This document shows, piece after piece, positions 5,257 through 6,353 of a stretch of DNA of 6,353 bases. The first letter of the stretch is position 1; the number at the start of each line of letters is the position of its first letter. The translations under genes were made by a program, and so were the position numbers. The notes under the pieces are model-generated. The model had not been told where the DNA came from and did no database searches. It worked only from the letters and a program-made list of their open reading frames with translations. The stretch is from positions 1 to 6,353 of the forward strand of contig JAIENF010000799.1 in the NCBI GenBank assembly GCA_019751575.1. The letters are read 5' to 3'. Source of the stretch: Burkholderiales bacterium (GTDB lineage: Bacteria > Pseudomonadota > Gammaproteobacteria > Burkholderiales > CAIKXV01).

Positions 5257-6353
5257 TCAGTTGATCTCGAGGATCGAATCGAACAGCCGCGAGGAAACCG
5301 AGATCAGCTTGCTCGCCGCCTGGTAGGCCTGCTGGAAGCGGATCAGGTTCGCCGCCTCTTCGTCGAGGTTCACGCCGGACAGCGACTGCTGCGCCGAGCG
5401 GGTCTCCTTGAGGATCTCGGTCTGCGCGCTGCCGGTCACCTTGACCTCGCTGGCGACCGCACCGATGCGGCCGACCATCGAGCTGTAGGCGGTCTGGAAG
5501 GTGCTGGCACCGCCATCCAGGCCGCCCGCCGACTGCAGTGCCCCCAGCAGCAACGCGTTGCGATTGTCGGCGCGTCCGCCCGTGTTGGCCTGGACGAGCA
5601 GCGTGTCGCCTGCCTCCGGCCTGCCGGCCAGCCGCGTCGACCAGCCGTTGTAGCTGATCGTCATGCCGGCGGTGAACGCGACGTTGGTCGCGAGCGTCGC
5701 CGACGCCGTGTTGTCGACGACGTTGAACGAGGTCGGCGGCGTGTTGAACGTGATCGTCACCGAGTTCGACAGCGCCGCATTCAGCGGGGGCTGTGTACTG
5801 GCGTTCACCACTGGCGCATCGATGGTCGCCGAACCGAGGTTCGACACGGGCGCAGACGAACGCACAGGCGCGGCCGCCGCGACCAGTGACGGGTCGTTCA
5901 CTGCGAGTCCCAGGTCGCGGGCGCCGAAGCGGGTGGGCTGGATCAGCCACGAGTTCCCGGCGGCTGGCGTGCCGCTGCCGAGGGACAGGCTGACGCCGTC
6001 GACCGTCTGCGGCAGGGTCGCGAACGGCCCGCTCACCACGTTGTCCGAAAGCCGGGTCACCGAATAGCTGGTGCCGTCGAAGACCAGGCGGTAGTCGCTG
6101 GTGGTCAGCGCGGACACGCTGGTGATCGCGCCGGTGACCACGGCGGTGGTCCCGCTGCGCGGGGTCACTGCAGGGGTGGGCACCGCGAAGAAGTTTCCAC
6201 CCGCCGCGCCGTTCAGGTCCTGCCCGAGGCGATGCTGGTCGTTGAACATCTGGCCCAGCCCGACCGCGATCCGGCCCAGCGCATTCTGGGCCGGGTCGAG
6301 CGACTCGCTGCGGAACTGCAGCAGCGCGCCGAGGCTGCCGCCGGTGAGGCTGC
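5257..6353 (-). CDS. flgK: Flagellar hook-associated protein 1 (FlgK), C-terminal part (partial)
   Basis: The reading frame is open through the right edge, giving 364 complete codons before the TGA at 5257–5259. The start is outside the window; the ATG at 6249 is an internal methionine, because family-typical sequence (GSLGALLQFRSESLDPAQNA, then LGRIAVGLGQ) continues upstream of it. FlgK is the first junction protein on the hook, exported by the flagellar type III system, below FlgL. The visible part starts with the FlgK segment containing FNDQHRLGQDLNG, passes through a variable beta-rich region (roughly 5587–6099), and ends with the conserved C-terminal helix: SGVNLDEEAANLIRFQQAYQ at about 5320–5379, then AASKLISV and FDSILEIN. 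This helix packs in the axial core of the junction. It lies 19 bases upstream of flgL in the usual flgK–flgL order at the end of the flg operon; the earlier flg genes would be expected to the right of the window. Confidence 0.95.
   Translation of the reverse strand, partial: SLTGGSLGALLQFRSESLDPAQNALGRIAVGLGQMFNDQHRLGQDLNGAAGGNFFAVPTPAVTPRSGTTAVVTGAITSVSALTTSDYRLVFDGTSYSVTRLSDNVVSGPFATLPQTVDGVSLSLGSGTPAAGNSWLIQPTRFGARDLGLAVNDPSLVAAAAPVRSSAPVSNLGSATIDAPVVNASTQPPLNAALSNSVTITFNTPPTSFNVVDNTASATLATNVAFTAGMTISYNGWSTRLAGRPEAGDTLLVQANTGGRADNRNALLLGALQSAGGLDGGASTFQTAYSSMVGRIGAVASEVKVTGSAQTEILKETRSAQQSLSGVNLDEEAANLIRFQQAYQAASKLISVSSRLFDSILEIN
5587..5766 (-). repeat. FlgK beta-rich module, second copy
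   Basis: The segment begins NSVTITFNTPPTSFNVVDNT and ends with LAGRPEAGDTLLVQ. Its closing G-R-P-E-A-G-D-T matches the G-T-P-A-A-G-N-S of the first copy and the G-N-P-A-D-A-D-T of FlgL. Between the two FlgK copies lies an Ala/Ser/Val-rich linker (roughly 5767–5934). The boundaries are approximate and the relationship is an inference from pattern only. Confidence 0.4.
5935..6099 (-). repeat. FlgK beta-rich module, first copy
   Basis: The segment begins SDYRLVFDGTSYSVTRLSDN and ends with GSGTPAAGNSWLIQP. It shares the layout of the second FlgK module and the FlgL module: strand ending in F-D, a D-N-x-x-S-G turn, then a G-x-P-x-A-G-x-S closing motif. It belongs to the variable surface part of FlgK and is likely exposed outside the filament core. 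The boundaries are approximate. Confidence 0.4.

Noticed and set aside
4882..5889. A 335-codon plus-strand frame antisense to flgK and flgL
   Set aside because: It runs across both flagellar genes, and its Arg-rich composition is what reverse-strand reading of GC-rich coding DNA gives.
6247..6249. ATG at 6249 as the start of the FlgK fragment
   Set aside because: The frame stays open to the window edge and the upstream codons encode conserved FlgK sequence, so this is an internal methionine.

Overview
The window is GC-rich chromosomal DNA from a motile Gram-negative bacterium. The combination of an mfd–serB pair, a proteobacterial-type flagellar flgK–flgL pair and the style of the proteins suggests a proteobacterium, most likely a betaproteobacterium (Burkholderiales-like). 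That placement is an inference from protein style and gene order, not from a marker gene. No mobile element, RNA gene, CRISPR array or sign of recent transfer was seen.

The left two thirds (1–3929, plus strand) is a run of housekeeping and metabolic genes. It begins with the 3' end of mfd (transcription-repair coupling factor), which overlaps serB (phosphoserine phosphatase, last step of serine synthesis) by an ATGA junction. Sixteen bases later comes a PYROXD2/phytoene-desaturase-like FAD oxidoreductase, which starts at a GTG with a good ribosome binding site. The spacing suggests these three are co-transcribed. A 91-base gap with a GC-rich hairpin separates them from nudC (zinc-ribbon Nudix NAD(H) pyrophosphatase / NAD-cap hydrolase).

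The right third (3936–6353, minus strand) is the end of a flagellar operon: flgK (entering from the right edge, start not in the window) followed after 19 bases by flgL. These two proteins form the junction between hook and filament. flgL and nudC converge tail to tail with only six bases between their stop codons, so the window captures the boundary between a metabolic run and a flagellar operon.

Nothing here amounts to a new system. The points most worth a second look are the functionally unassigned flavoprotein tied to mfd–serB, a diverged beta-rich module that seems to occur twice in FlgK and once in FlgL, and the very compact convergent junction. The window is almost completely coding; the only gap longer than 20 bases is 2861–2951.
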